From assembly GCF_000160115.1 (NCBI RefSeq), contig NZ_GG665867.1, forward strand, positions 124,001 through 188,000: a stretch of DNA of 64,000 bases, read 5' to 3'. This DNA is from Shuttleworthella satelles DSM 14600. GTDB taxonomy: Bacteria > Bacillota > Clostridia > Lachnospirales > Lachnospiraceae. Position numbers and translations under genes: made by a program. Positions 25,543 through 32,913 of the stretch are shown here, one piece after another (position 1 is the first letter of the stretch; each line of letters begins with the position of its first letter). The notes beneath the pieces are model-generated. The model was not told the DNA's origin. It did not search any database and worked only from the letters and a program-made list of their open reading frames with translations.

Positions 25543-26553
25543 TCATCTTTGAAACAAGGCGCACAAAAGGATGACATTCACCGCATAAACCGCAATAAAA
25601 AAAATGATTTCAAGGAGCAGGGCCGGGTAATAGCGCACATGGCCCCGGGCCTTTCCCCCGGTCTGGTGTATAACAGCCTCTTTGTTCTGAGCGTAGAGTC
25701 TGCGATTTTTATCGTAGCTATGAAGGAGGGCCCCGCAGGAAACAGCATAGAGCACAGGGAGGCCGATCGCCAGGAGATTCGACAGCGTCCCGTAGTTTCC
25801 TATCAGCACCATTCCCGCGGCAAAGAACAATATCACAAGGAAAAAGCGATTCCTGAAGGCAGCTTCATAGAAGTATTTATGGTCAAAGAGCCTGCCCTGA
25901 TCCAGATAAAACCTGGGCATCTCCTCCAGCATCCCCAGGGGTAAATGCTGGCAGAAGATCTTGTAACATTCCTCTGTGTGCTTGCGGTCATCCAGACTGC
26001 CGATCTCATAATGGAAACTTAACCTGGCTCCCCGGCAGAAAAAAGATACGGCCGTACTGTCATAGAAATAATGGCCCTGCCGTATGGACATAGCCCAATC
26101 ATCATAGGAAATCTTTCTCTCATTTCCGAAGAGCCCCACGTGACGGGTCCCTGTCATCTCCAGATAAGTCCCTGTCCGAAAGATCCCCTGTAGGATTCCC
26201 CTGGTCACGAAAAAATAGATCAGACACCAGATCGCGAAGAGGCAGAGCGGCCCAGCCAAAAAACCGAGCACAAGAATCACCGGGATCAGATCAGCCACCT
26301 GATCGACGAGCTGATCAATGACCTGCTTGATCAAGAGAAGCGCCTGACCGGAATGCATACTTGTCGCGATAAGAACCAGGGTCGCGTTGGCACTGATGAT
26401 TGCCCCCGCGAGAAAGACAAATTTCTGCAGGGACAGGATATTCTGACACCAGGCGTCACTGTGGTCCGGCAGAAAGCCGGGCTGACGCCGGGCATCCTCC
26501 CGTTTCATCTTCCGCAGGTGGATCGCTTCTCTCCAATTGATCGACTTGGTCAT
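25543..26553 (-). CDS. Multi-pass membrane protein of unknown function, upstream of the radical SAM gene
   Basis: A 336-residue protein with two hydrophobic segments near residues 45-70 and 90-120, a central soluble domain (YLEMTGTRHVGLFGNERKIS, YDDWAMSIRQGHYFYDSTAV) that faintly resembles YcxB-like domains, and two or three further membrane segments near the C-terminus. No enzymatic motif is visible. It lies 220 bp upstream of the radical SAM gene on the same strand and may belong to the same system, for example as a membrane partner of the Cys-repeat protein; that is inference from position only. Confidence 0.65.
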   Translation of the reverse strand: MTKSINWREAIHLRKMKREDARRQPGFLPDHSDAWCQNILSLQKFVFLAGAIISANATLVLIATSMHSGQALLLIKQVIDQLVDQVADLIPVILVLGFLAGPLCLFAIWCLIYFFVTRGILQGIFRTGTYLEMTGTRHVGLFGNERKISYDDWAMSIRQGHYFYDSTAVSFFCRGARLSFHYEIGSLDDRKHTEECYKIFCQHLPLGMLEEMPRFYLDQGRLFDHKYFYEAAFRNRFFLVILFFAAGMVLIGNYGTLSNLLAIGLPVLYAVSCGALLHSYDKNRRLYAQNKEAVIHQTGGKARGHVRYYPALLLEIIFFIAVYAVNVILLCALFQR

Positions 26554-26871
26554 GTGCTCTTATTCTCTTCAATGATTTATTCCCCGGACAGGGATTCCCT
26601 CATACATCACCCCTATTCTAGCAAATCCCATGACGCCTTGCATGAGCAGGCTTAACAGGTTGGGTACCTCTTTTCTATGATGAAATCGGGCTGTACATTT
26701 TCTCCGGCATTTTTCCCGCAGAAATCGGGCTGTAAATTTTTCGTCAAATACCTCTGATACAAATAATTAATCTTAAATTTGTGCTCTGTCACAGTGATAA
26801 AGGCCTGCCGATTGCTTATACTGTTGTTAGAAATCTTTTTCCCATCCTGCCGATCTGAAAGGAGCCGGAAG
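26554..26871. other. 318-bp divergent intergenic region with a 14-bp direct repeat
   Basis: Separates the minus-strand membrane protein gene from the plus-strand MBL gene. GAAATCGGGCTGTA occurs at 26682-26695 and 26721-26734, 39 bp apart, each followed by a T-rich run (ATTTTCT, AATTTTT). A TATACT box at about 26816 could be the -10 of the MBL gene. Nothing else recognised. Confidence 0.4.
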
Positions 26872-27759
26872 ATGAAGCTGATGACCCTTATGGACGATCA
26901 AGCCAGTGAGCATCTCGGCCTATACCACGAGCATGGTCTCTCTTTCTATATCGAGACAGCCTCCGCCAGAATTCTCTTTGATTTCGGGGCCGGAAGCCAT
27001 ACCCTGGACAATGCCCGCGCCTTAAATCTCCCCCTCTCTTCCGTTAACTATATGGTTGGAAGCCATGGTCACTATGACCATGCCGGCGGATACCCCGCCC
27101 TGGTCCGGTCCGGCCTGCGCGCTCCCCTTGTCACCGGAAGGGGCTACTTCCGGGAAAAATACGCCGTCAGCGGAATCCGTATGACCTACCTTGGAAACGG
27201 ATTTGACCAGACATTTCTGGAGGCCAACCAAATCGAACACCTGGAGTGTGACGGCCTTCTGCAGCTGAGCGGGCAGTGCTGGGTCATGAACCGTTTCCAA
27301 CGGGAGTACGACTTCGAGACCATCCCCAGACGCTTTATGCTCGGATCATCTTCGGCCACCTCTCCTGTCAGTCCGCATTGGCAGGAGGATCACTTCGACG
27401 ACGAAATCTGTCTGATCATCCGCGTAAGAGACGGCCTGGCTGTCATTGTCGGCTGCAGCCATCCCGGCATTCTCAATATTCTCACCGGCGTCCAAAAAAC
27501 GTTTGATCTTCCTATCGTCGCGGTGGCAGGAGGAACACACCTGATGGAGGCCTCCGACGACAGGATCCGCAGGACCTTAGAAATCATGCGATCGATGGGA
27601 ATTTGCTCCATCGGTTTTAATCACTGCTCCGGCAGCCGCATGTCCGAAATCATGAGCAGGGAATTCCCAGATCTTCGCGCCGCCCACCTCGCCGTCGGCG
27701 ACGGCCTTCTGATTCCAGAGGAGGAGGGCGCAGGCGCCATGGACATGCAGCCGACATAA
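26872..27759 (+). CDS. MBL-fold metallohydrolase (COG1237-type)
   Basis: A 295-residue protein; the start MKLMTLMDDQASEHLGL follows AAAGGAGCCGGAAG. The metallo-beta-lactamase site is complete: SHGHYDHAGGY (H-x-H-x-D-H), VGCSHPGILNIL, GGTHLM and GFNHCSG supply the metal-binding histidines. Layout and length fit the group annotated as 7,8-dihydropterin-6-methyl-4-(beta-D-ribofuranosyl)aminobenzene-5'-phosphate synthase-like, though in bacteria outside methanopterin pathways the substrate is unknown. It precedes the CdaR-type regulator by 36 bp on the same strand. Confidence 0.85.
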   Translation: MKLMTLMDDQASEHLGLYHEHGLSFYIETASARILFDFGAGSHTLDNARALNLPLSSVNYMVGSHGHYDHAGGYPALVRSGLRAPLVTGRGYFREKYAVSGIRMTYLGNGFDQTFLEANQIEHLECDGLLQLSGQCWVMNRFQREYDFETIPRRFMLGSSSATSPVSPHWQEDHFDDEICLIIRVRDGLAVIVGCSHPGILNILTGVQKTFDLPIVAVAGGTHLMEASDDRIRRTLEIMRSMGICSIGFNHCSGSRMSEIMSREFPDLRAAHLAVGDGLLIPEEEGAGAMDMQPT

Positions 27760-27795
27760 ATCGGGGCAAAAATACAGGACAGCTTAGGGGGATGA

Positions 27796-28941
27796 ATGAA
27801 AAATATAACGATGTCGGTGTTCTCTGATCTGGCCCAGGATTTTGTTGAGGCAACCTCCTCTTTGGTACGGGGACGCACCATTAATCTTATGGATACCAAG
27901 GGGATGATCATTGCCTCGACGGAACACGGTCGGATCGGCAACTTTCACCAGGGGGCCAAAGAGGCGATCGAAACAGGTCGGCCCGTCCGTATTGCCAAGG
28001 CGGACCTGCCCAAATATAAGGGGGCCAAAGAGGGCTACAATATGCCGATTTTTCAAAACGGGCAGGTCATCGGCGTCGTCGGCGTCTACGGGCAGGAGGA
28101 AGAAGTCCAGGACGTTGCCAATCTTCTCAGGGTCTATGTCACGCAAAGCTTTAAGCAGCAGGTCATCGCCCGCAGGCAGGTTATGGAGGGAGAGCTCCGC
28201 AGTCAGCTCTTAGACCTCTACCTCCTTGGCAATCCGGATAGCCAGGAGAACATCGAGCAACTGTCGGATGTCCTCTCCTGCCACCTTTGCTTTCCTGTCA
28301 CCGTCATTGTCTTAAAGACGACGGCGCCATCGGGAATTTCGGGCATTTATGATATTCTGCGCCAATATTTCGGAAATGATGAAGTCTTCAGCCGCAATGA
28401 TATCTACGGGGCCAAGGACAACATTTTCATTCTGATCCGCTCTTTCACCGGTTCCAAAAGGCCCGACCATTTCGAGGATATCGCCGCTAATCTCTGCCGG
28501 GGGAAAAAAGAACTTCGGATGGTCATCAGCGACAGCTGCGCTAATGCCGGCGAGATCGTAGAGGGCTACAAGGAGGCAAAGGCCCTCCTGTCCCTCTCCG
28601 GAGACGGTATCGACCGACTCTCCGAGGCTAGGGCAAAAAGCAAGCTCTATCTCGGCAAGCTCTTGCAGCACGGCGGTTCGCACTACATCCAGCAGCTCAA
28701 CCGAACTTTGCGAAATGAGGTGTCGGCACAGCAGGAGCAAACCCTGCTGGAAAATGCAAAAACCTACTTCCTCATGGACGGTTCGGTCAGCCAGGCTGCC
28801 CAGGCCCTTCAAATTCACAGAAATACCCTGCTTTACCGGCTGAATCGCTTATATGAAATCCTGGGCTTGAACGATGTGGCCCCATTTGAAAGAGAACTTT
28901 TTATCCGCATGCTGATTGCCTTTCGTGCGGAAGAAGGATAG
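27796..28941 (+). CDS. CdaR-family transcriptional regulator (sugar-diacid type)
   Basis: A 381-residue protein. The N-terminal sugar-diacid recognition domain spans about 1-135 (FVEATSSLVRGRTINLMDTK, GMIIASTEHGRIGNFHQGAK, YNMPIFQNGQVIGVVGVYG). A GGDEF-like central region follows, and the C-terminal PucR/CdaR helix-turn-helix is clear (MDGSVSQAAQALQIHRNTLL, YRLNRLYEILGLN). The family activates uptake and breakdown of glycerate, glucarate or related acids. The GntP permease 54 bp downstream is the obvious target. No glycerate kinase gene lies in the window. Confidence 0.9.
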   Translation: MKNITMSVFSDLAQDFVEATSSLVRGRTINLMDTKGMIIASTEHGRIGNFHQGAKEAIETGRPVRIAKADLPKYKGAKEGYNMPIFQNGQVIGVVGVYGQEEEVQDVANLLRVYVTQSFKQQVIARRQVMEGELRSQLLDLYLLGNPDSQENIEQLSDVLSCHLCFPVTVIVLKTTAPSGISGIYDILRQYFGNDEVFSRNDIYGAKDNIFILIRSFTGSKRPDHFEDIAANLCRGKKELRMVISDSCANAGEIVEGYKEAKALLSLSGDGIDRLSEARAKSKLYLGKLLQHGGSHYIQQLNRTLRNEVSAQQEQTLLENAKTYFLMDGSVSQAAQALQIHRNTLLYRLNRLYEILGLNDVAPFERELFIRMLIAFRAEEG

Positions 28942-28995
28942 TAACTTGCAGGATGAACAACCCTGCAGAAAGGGGAAGTCGTAAGGAGGTTTATT

Positions 28996-30330
28996 ATGTT
29001 TTATCTTGTTGTTATTCTCGTTGCAGTCATACTGATGATTCTGGCGATCCAGAAATTCCATCTGCATCCTTTCATCGTCATGACTGTCATCTCCATTCTT
29101 GTCGGTCTCGTCTGTGGTCTTGGCACAGAGGATGTCATCAAGACCGTGAAGAGCGGTTTTGGCAGTATCATGGGAAATATCGGCATTGTTATCCTCTGCG
29201 GCACGATCATCGGAACCATCCTTGAGAAGACCGGAGCCGCCCTTACCATGGCCAATTCCATCCTGCACCTTGTCGGAAAAAAACGCAGTATTCTAACCAT
29301 GGCCATCACCGGCTACATCACAGGCATCCCTGTCTTCTGCGATTCCGGTTTCGTCATCCTAAGCCCTATTATGAGAGCTCTGGCGGCCCAGTCTGATATC
29401 TCTCTGGCCGTGATGGCAACCGCCTTATCCGGCGGTCTCTACGCGACCCACTGCCTGGTTCCGCCGACTCCCGGCCCCATCGCTATGGCCGGCACCCTAA
29501 ACGCCGATCTGGGACTGACCATTCTCGTCGGTCTGGTGGTCTCCATCCCCGCCACTCTGGTCGCCTATATTTACGCCCGCAGGGTATCAGGCAAGGTTCA
29601 GATCCCGGCCAACCCTGAGAATACCGTTGAAGAACTCATTGAGAAATACGGAAAGCTTCCCGGTGCCGCTCATAGCTTTGCCCCGATTCTTCTTCCGATT
29701 GTCCTCATCGCCTTAAAGTCGATCAGTGACTTTCCCAGCGCTCCCTTCGGATCAGGTGCCGTCAAGAATTTCTTCTCCTTCATCGGCAATCCAGTTGTCG
29801 CCCTGATCCTGGGTGTCTTCATTGCCATGACACTGATTCCCAAATCCGAATCTAAGAATACACTCAAGTGGATCACGGAGGGCGTCACCAACTCGGCCGG
29901 TATTCTGGCGATTACCGGGGCCGGCGGCTCCTTCGGCGCTATCATCCAGAAGCTGCCCATTGCGGATGTTCTCAGCGCCAATCTGCTCGGACTGGGTGTC
30001 GGCGTCTTCCTTCCATTTATCATCGCCGCGCTCTTAAAGTGCGCGATGGGCGCATCTACCGTCGCGATGATCACAACCTCCGCCATGATGGTTCCCATGA
30101 TGGACTCTCTGGGATTCACCTCTCCCATCGCCAGGGTTCTTGTGATTATGGCCATCGGCGCCGGTTCCATGACAGTATCCCATGCCAACGACTCTTACTT
30201 CTGGGTTGTCTCTCAGTTCTCCGATATGGACACCGAGCAGGCCTACCGCTGTCAGACCGGCATGACCGGTGTCATGGGAATCACGACCATTGTGATTGTC
30301 TTCCTGATGTCTCTGATTTTTGTTCATTAG
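28996..30330 (+). CDS. GntP-family permease (gluconate/glycerate:H+ symporter type)
   Basis: A 444-residue polytopic membrane protein with about 12 to 14 hydrophobic segments. Family-typical stretches: GFGSIMGNIGIVILCGTIIG, YITGIPVFCDSGFVILSPIM, ATHCLVPPTPGPIAMAGTLN, GASTVAMITTSAMM and SHANDSYFWVVSQFS. It imports a sugar acid, probably glycerate, gluconate or a related hydroxyacid, using the proton gradient. The CdaR-type regulator directly upstream on the same strand supports an acid-inducible uptake unit. The start follows AAGGAGGTTTATT and a strong terminator follows. Confidence 0.93.
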   Translation: MFYLVVILVAVILMILAIQKFHLHPFIVMTVISILVGLVCGLGTEDVIKTVKSGFGSIMGNIGIVILCGTIIGTILEKTGAALTMANSILHLVGKKRSILTMAITGYITGIPVFCDSGFVILSPIMRALAAQSDISLAVMATALSGGLYATHCLVPPTPGPIAMAGTLNADLGLTILVGLVVSIPATLVAYIYARRVSGKVQIPANPENTVEELIEKYGKLPGAAHSFAPILLPIVLIALKSISDFPSAPFGSGAVKNFFSFIGNPVVALILGVFIAMTLIPKSESKNTLKWITEGVTNSAGILAITGAGGSFGAIIQKLPIADVLSANLLGLGVGVFLPFIIAALLKCAMGASTVAMITTSAMMVPMMDSLGFTSPIARVLVIMAIGAGSMTVSHANDSYFWVVSQFSDMDTEQAYRCQTGMTGVMGITTIVIVFLMSLIFVH

Positions 30331-30372
30331 AGAACCTATCGACTGTCCCATAAAAACAGCGCACCATGTCTG

Positions 30373-30413
30373 CACCCCGTCCACTCGGATCTGAGTGGGC
30401 GGGGTGTTCTTTC
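30373..30413 (+). terminator. Terminator of the CdaR-gntP unit
   Basis: CACCCCGTCCACTC and GAGTGGGCGGGGTG pair over 14 positions around a 6-base loop (GGATCT), followed by TTCTTTC. It begins 42 bp after the permease stop. Confidence 0.9.
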
Positions 30414-30469
30414 GCCTCTTCCTGGCAATGCCGCTGAATCTTTGATCTCTGTATCACTTCCACGCCTGC

Positions 30470-32074
30470 TTATTTCAGCACAATCGCCTGTGACAGGTGT
30501 CTGGGGGAATCTGCGTCTATATCCTTTCGCAGCGAAATATAATAGCCCAGGAACTGTCCGATCAAGCCCATCAGGGCGGCTGCCTGAAGCTCGCTGTAGG
30601 CCTCAGGCGTCTTAAGCGCGTAATCCAGTCCCCGCATCTGATCTGTATCAGGCCCCAGTCCGCAAGTCACTCCTCCGAAGGATCTCATCTGTTCCATCAA
30701 ATCCTCATCTGTCTTCCGGGTCTTCTCATTCGACAGGAGCAGAAGAAAGGTATTCTCATCCACAAGACTCATAGGCCCATGTCGGTACTCCATAGAGTAA
30801 TAGGCCTCGCTGTTAGCGATTCCCATCTCCTTCATCTTGTTCATGCACTCGTTACTGACGCCATAATAAGCGCCCTGTCCCAGGGTCACGAACAGGTCTG
30901 CTTCAGGATGCTCTCTCAGGATCTTCTCCGCCAATCCGTCGCACTCCTTTAAAAGTTTCTCTGCCTCTACCGGATAATCTCTCATCGCATTGATCATCTC
31001 CTCATGCCCTGAGACATGCATACTGAGAATCTCGGCCAAAAAAATCATTGACGTGAAGGATCTGGTCATAATCACACTATCCTCTGCCGTCTCCGGTGCG
31101 AGAATATAATTTTCATTATAGTGACTGCTGTCCGCATCGCAGGTAATGGCCAGACTGCTGACTCCCGGGATCTCATGAACCCGATCCATGGCCTGTCTTA
31201 CCTCCGTAGTACAGCTTTTTCTGGTAATTGGAAGAACCAACGTCTGATTCCCCTTGATATAATTCTCCGGAAAAAAGAGAAGTTCACTGCAGGGAACCGC
31301 GATCGCCGGCGTATCATTCAGCGCCCTCCACAGATAGGACGCGGTCTGTGCCAGGTAGAAACTGGTTCCGCAGCCTGTAAAAATCAAGCTGTCATATGGT
31401 TCTGAAAAGACCTGATCTAAAGTCGTTTCAATCTGTGGCAGCGTCTCCAGGATTGCCTCAAAGGACCTGGCCCCCTCATAGAGTCCGTTATTGATTTTTC
31501 CTGCATTTTCAACATCGGAGTAATCACGATTCTCAATCAGGACAACCGGAATCCCGGCCTTGATGAGTTGACGGATATAACCCTTGGAAAAACTGATGGA
31601 GCTGATAATCACACCGTCAAATTGTCTGGAGATAATGCTGTTGACAAAATCCTCTGTATTGCGATTCTGACACAGAGAAATCATATAGCCCAGATCATAG
31701 GCCCTCTTATCCATCTCACTCAAAAGGAGCGAAAAATGCTCCGTCACAATCTGATCCGCAATAAAAACGATGTGGTTCAGGCTCTTCCCCTTGAGCGCTC
31801 TGGCCGCTGTGTTTGGCTTGTAACCCAGCTTCTCCACTGCCGCGAGCACACGCTTTCTCTTATCGGTATTGACATAACGATTATTGTTGAGTACATAGGA
31901 GACGATGGTCTCTGTCACACCGGCCTCCCTGGCGACATCTCTTCTTGTGATTTTTTTGAATCCCGCCTGTGTCATAAGCGCACATCGTCTCTTTCCTGGA
32001 CTTTTCTTCTCTTTTTTCATGCCTTTGTCAGAATAATTTTTAGTAAAATCCATTCTGGCAAAACGGTTTTCCAC
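30470..32074 (-). CDS. LacI-type regulator fused to a double SIS (sugar isomerase) domain
   Basis: A 534-residue chimera. Residues about 38-95 are a LacI helix-turn-helix with hinge (ITRRDVAREAGVTETIVSYV, then KRVLAAVEKLGYKPNTAARA). Residues 98-195 match only the first lobe of the periplasmic-binding-protein fold (HIVFIADQIVTEHFSLLLSE, QFDGVIISSISFSKGYI). From about 205 the protein is a GlmS/AgaS-type pair of SIS domains: FTGCGTSFYLAQTASYLWRA, SMEYRHGPMSLVDENTFLLL and the terminal SPRHLSQAIVLK. A sugar-phosphate-sensing repressor or a regulated deglycase or isomerase is plausible. The first codon is GTG without a ribosome site, so the start may lie at 32020 or 31975. Convergent with the gntP unit. 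Confidence 0.85.
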   Translation of the reverse strand: MENRFARMDFTKNYSDKGMKKEKKSPGKRRCALMTQAGFKKITRRDVAREAGVTETIVSYVLNNNRYVNTDKRKRVLAAVEKLGYKPNTAARALKGKSLNHIVFIADQIVTEHFSLLLSEMDKRAYDLGYMISLCQNRNTEDFVNSIISRQFDGVIISSISFSKGYIRQLIKAGIPVVLIENRDYSDVENAGKINNGLYEGARSFEAILETLPQIETTLDQVFSEPYDSLIFTGCGTSFYLAQTASYLWRALNDTPAIAVPCSELLFFPENYIKGNQTLVLPITRKSCTTEVRQAMDRVHEIPGVSSLAITCDADSSHYNENYILAPETAEDSVIMTRSFTSMIFLAEILSMHVSGHEEMINAMRDYPVEAEKLLKECDGLAEKILREHPEADLFVTLGQGAYYGVSNECMNKMKEMGIANSEAYYSMEYRHGPMSLVDENTFLLLLSNEKTRKTDEDLMEQMRSFGGVTCGLGPDTDQMRGLDYALKTPEAYSELQAAALMGLIGQFLGYYISLRKDIDADSPRHLSQAIVLK

Positions 32075-32106
32075 TTGTTTTCACTTGTAAATAAACCAGA
32101 TTTTTT

Positions 32107-32673
32107 CTAACTCCTCTTATTCAGCAGGTAGCCCGTCACGGATCCAACAGCTCCGCCTACGATATGGGCCATATTGGAGATATTATCCACAACCGTAATC
32201 CCCTGATAGACCTGCTGACCTATGTAAATAGCCGCCACAAGCAGAAAGGTCAGAGGGATCTCCCCCTCTCGAAAACCGGTGAAGGAGGCCAGCACAATGA
32301 AGGCAAAGACAATCCCACTGGCTCCGCAGAGAGCCACACTGGGAAAGAACATATAATTGATGATCCCCGTCACAAAGGCGGTGATTACCATGATCTCAAT
32401 CAAGGTCTTGGATCCGTACTTTTCCTCCAGCATGGGACCCAGAAGAAGGAGGTAACTGGCATTTCCAATAAAATGCTGCCAGCCGCTGTGCCCGATCACA
32501 TGGGTGAAGAAGCGGGGATAGGTCAGAGGATCCAGAAGAGACGAATGGTAAGTCATAAAGAAAAGGCGTGTGCTGACTCCGCCGGTCATCTGGCCCAGGA
32601 CGACCGAGACAAGGCAGATCAGGCAGAACGTTAAAACGACAGGGGCATTATAGGATATTTTTAATTTTCTCAT
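32107..32673 (-). CDS. Rhomboid family intramembrane serine protease
   Basis: A 188-residue protein with six hydrophobic segments and almost no soluble part. The catalytic serine is in CGASGIVFAF (G-x-S-G), the histidine in SNMAHIVGGAVGSVTG, and the oxyanion region in HSGWQHFIGNASYLLLLGPM. The start MRKLKISYN follows AAGGAGAGCC. Rhomboids cleave transmembrane substrates inside the bilayer; the substrate is unknown. It ends 32 bp before the LacI-SIS gene on the same strand. Confidence 0.9.
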   Translation of the reverse strand: MRKLKISYNAPVVLTFCLICLVSVVLGQMTGGVSTRLFFMTYHSSLLDPLTYPRFFTHVIGHSGWQHFIGNASYLLLLGPMLEEKYGSKTLIEIMVITAFVTGIINYMFFPSVALCGASGIVFAFIVLASFTGFREGEIPLTFLLVAAIYIGQQVYQGITVVDNISNMAHIVGGAVGSVTGYLLNKRS

Positions 32674-32744
32674 GGCTCTCCTTGTTCTCAATGATCTGAT
32701 ATTTTTTCGATGTTGCTATAATCTGTTTTCACTTTATGCTTTCC

Positions 32745-32763
32745 ATACCATTTTCAATGGTAT
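32745..32763. promoter_or_regulatory. Inverted repeat in the leader of the 32.9-40.7 kb operon
   Basis: ATACCATT-TTC-AATGGTAT is a perfect 8-bp dyad with a 3-bp centre, 150 bp ahead of the reductase gene and 72 bp from the rhomboid start. Possible operator. Confidence 0.45.
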
Positions 32764-32809
32764 TTTATCACAACTGTGATCCGCGCTGGACAGACGAAAA
32801 CGCAGGGAC

Positions 32810-32833
32810 GATGGAAGAAGTCTCTCTTCCATC
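32810..32833. promoter_or_regulatory. Second inverted repeat in the operon leader
   Basis: GATGGAAGA and TCTTCCATC form a perfect 9-bp dyad around AGTCTC. It lies just upstream of the putative promoter, a position suited to an activator; it could also be an RNA hairpin if transcription starts further upstream. Confidence 0.5.
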
Positions 32834-32853
32834 TAGTTAAAATATGTCAATAT

Positions 32854-32873
32854 GTTATAATGGTCATTATAAC
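32854..32873 (+). promoter_or_regulatory. Palindrome overlapping a TATAAT box of the operon
   Basis: GTTATAATGGTCATTATAAC is a 20-bp dyad with 9-bp perfect arms; it contains TATAAT on the plus strand 41 bp ahead of the reductase start. No good -35 box is found at 16-18 bp, which suggests an activated promoter with an operator over the -10. Confidence 0.55.
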
Positions 32874-32913
32874 TAATATTTTTGTTCTTATCAGGTTAAA
32901 TGGGGGTAACTTT

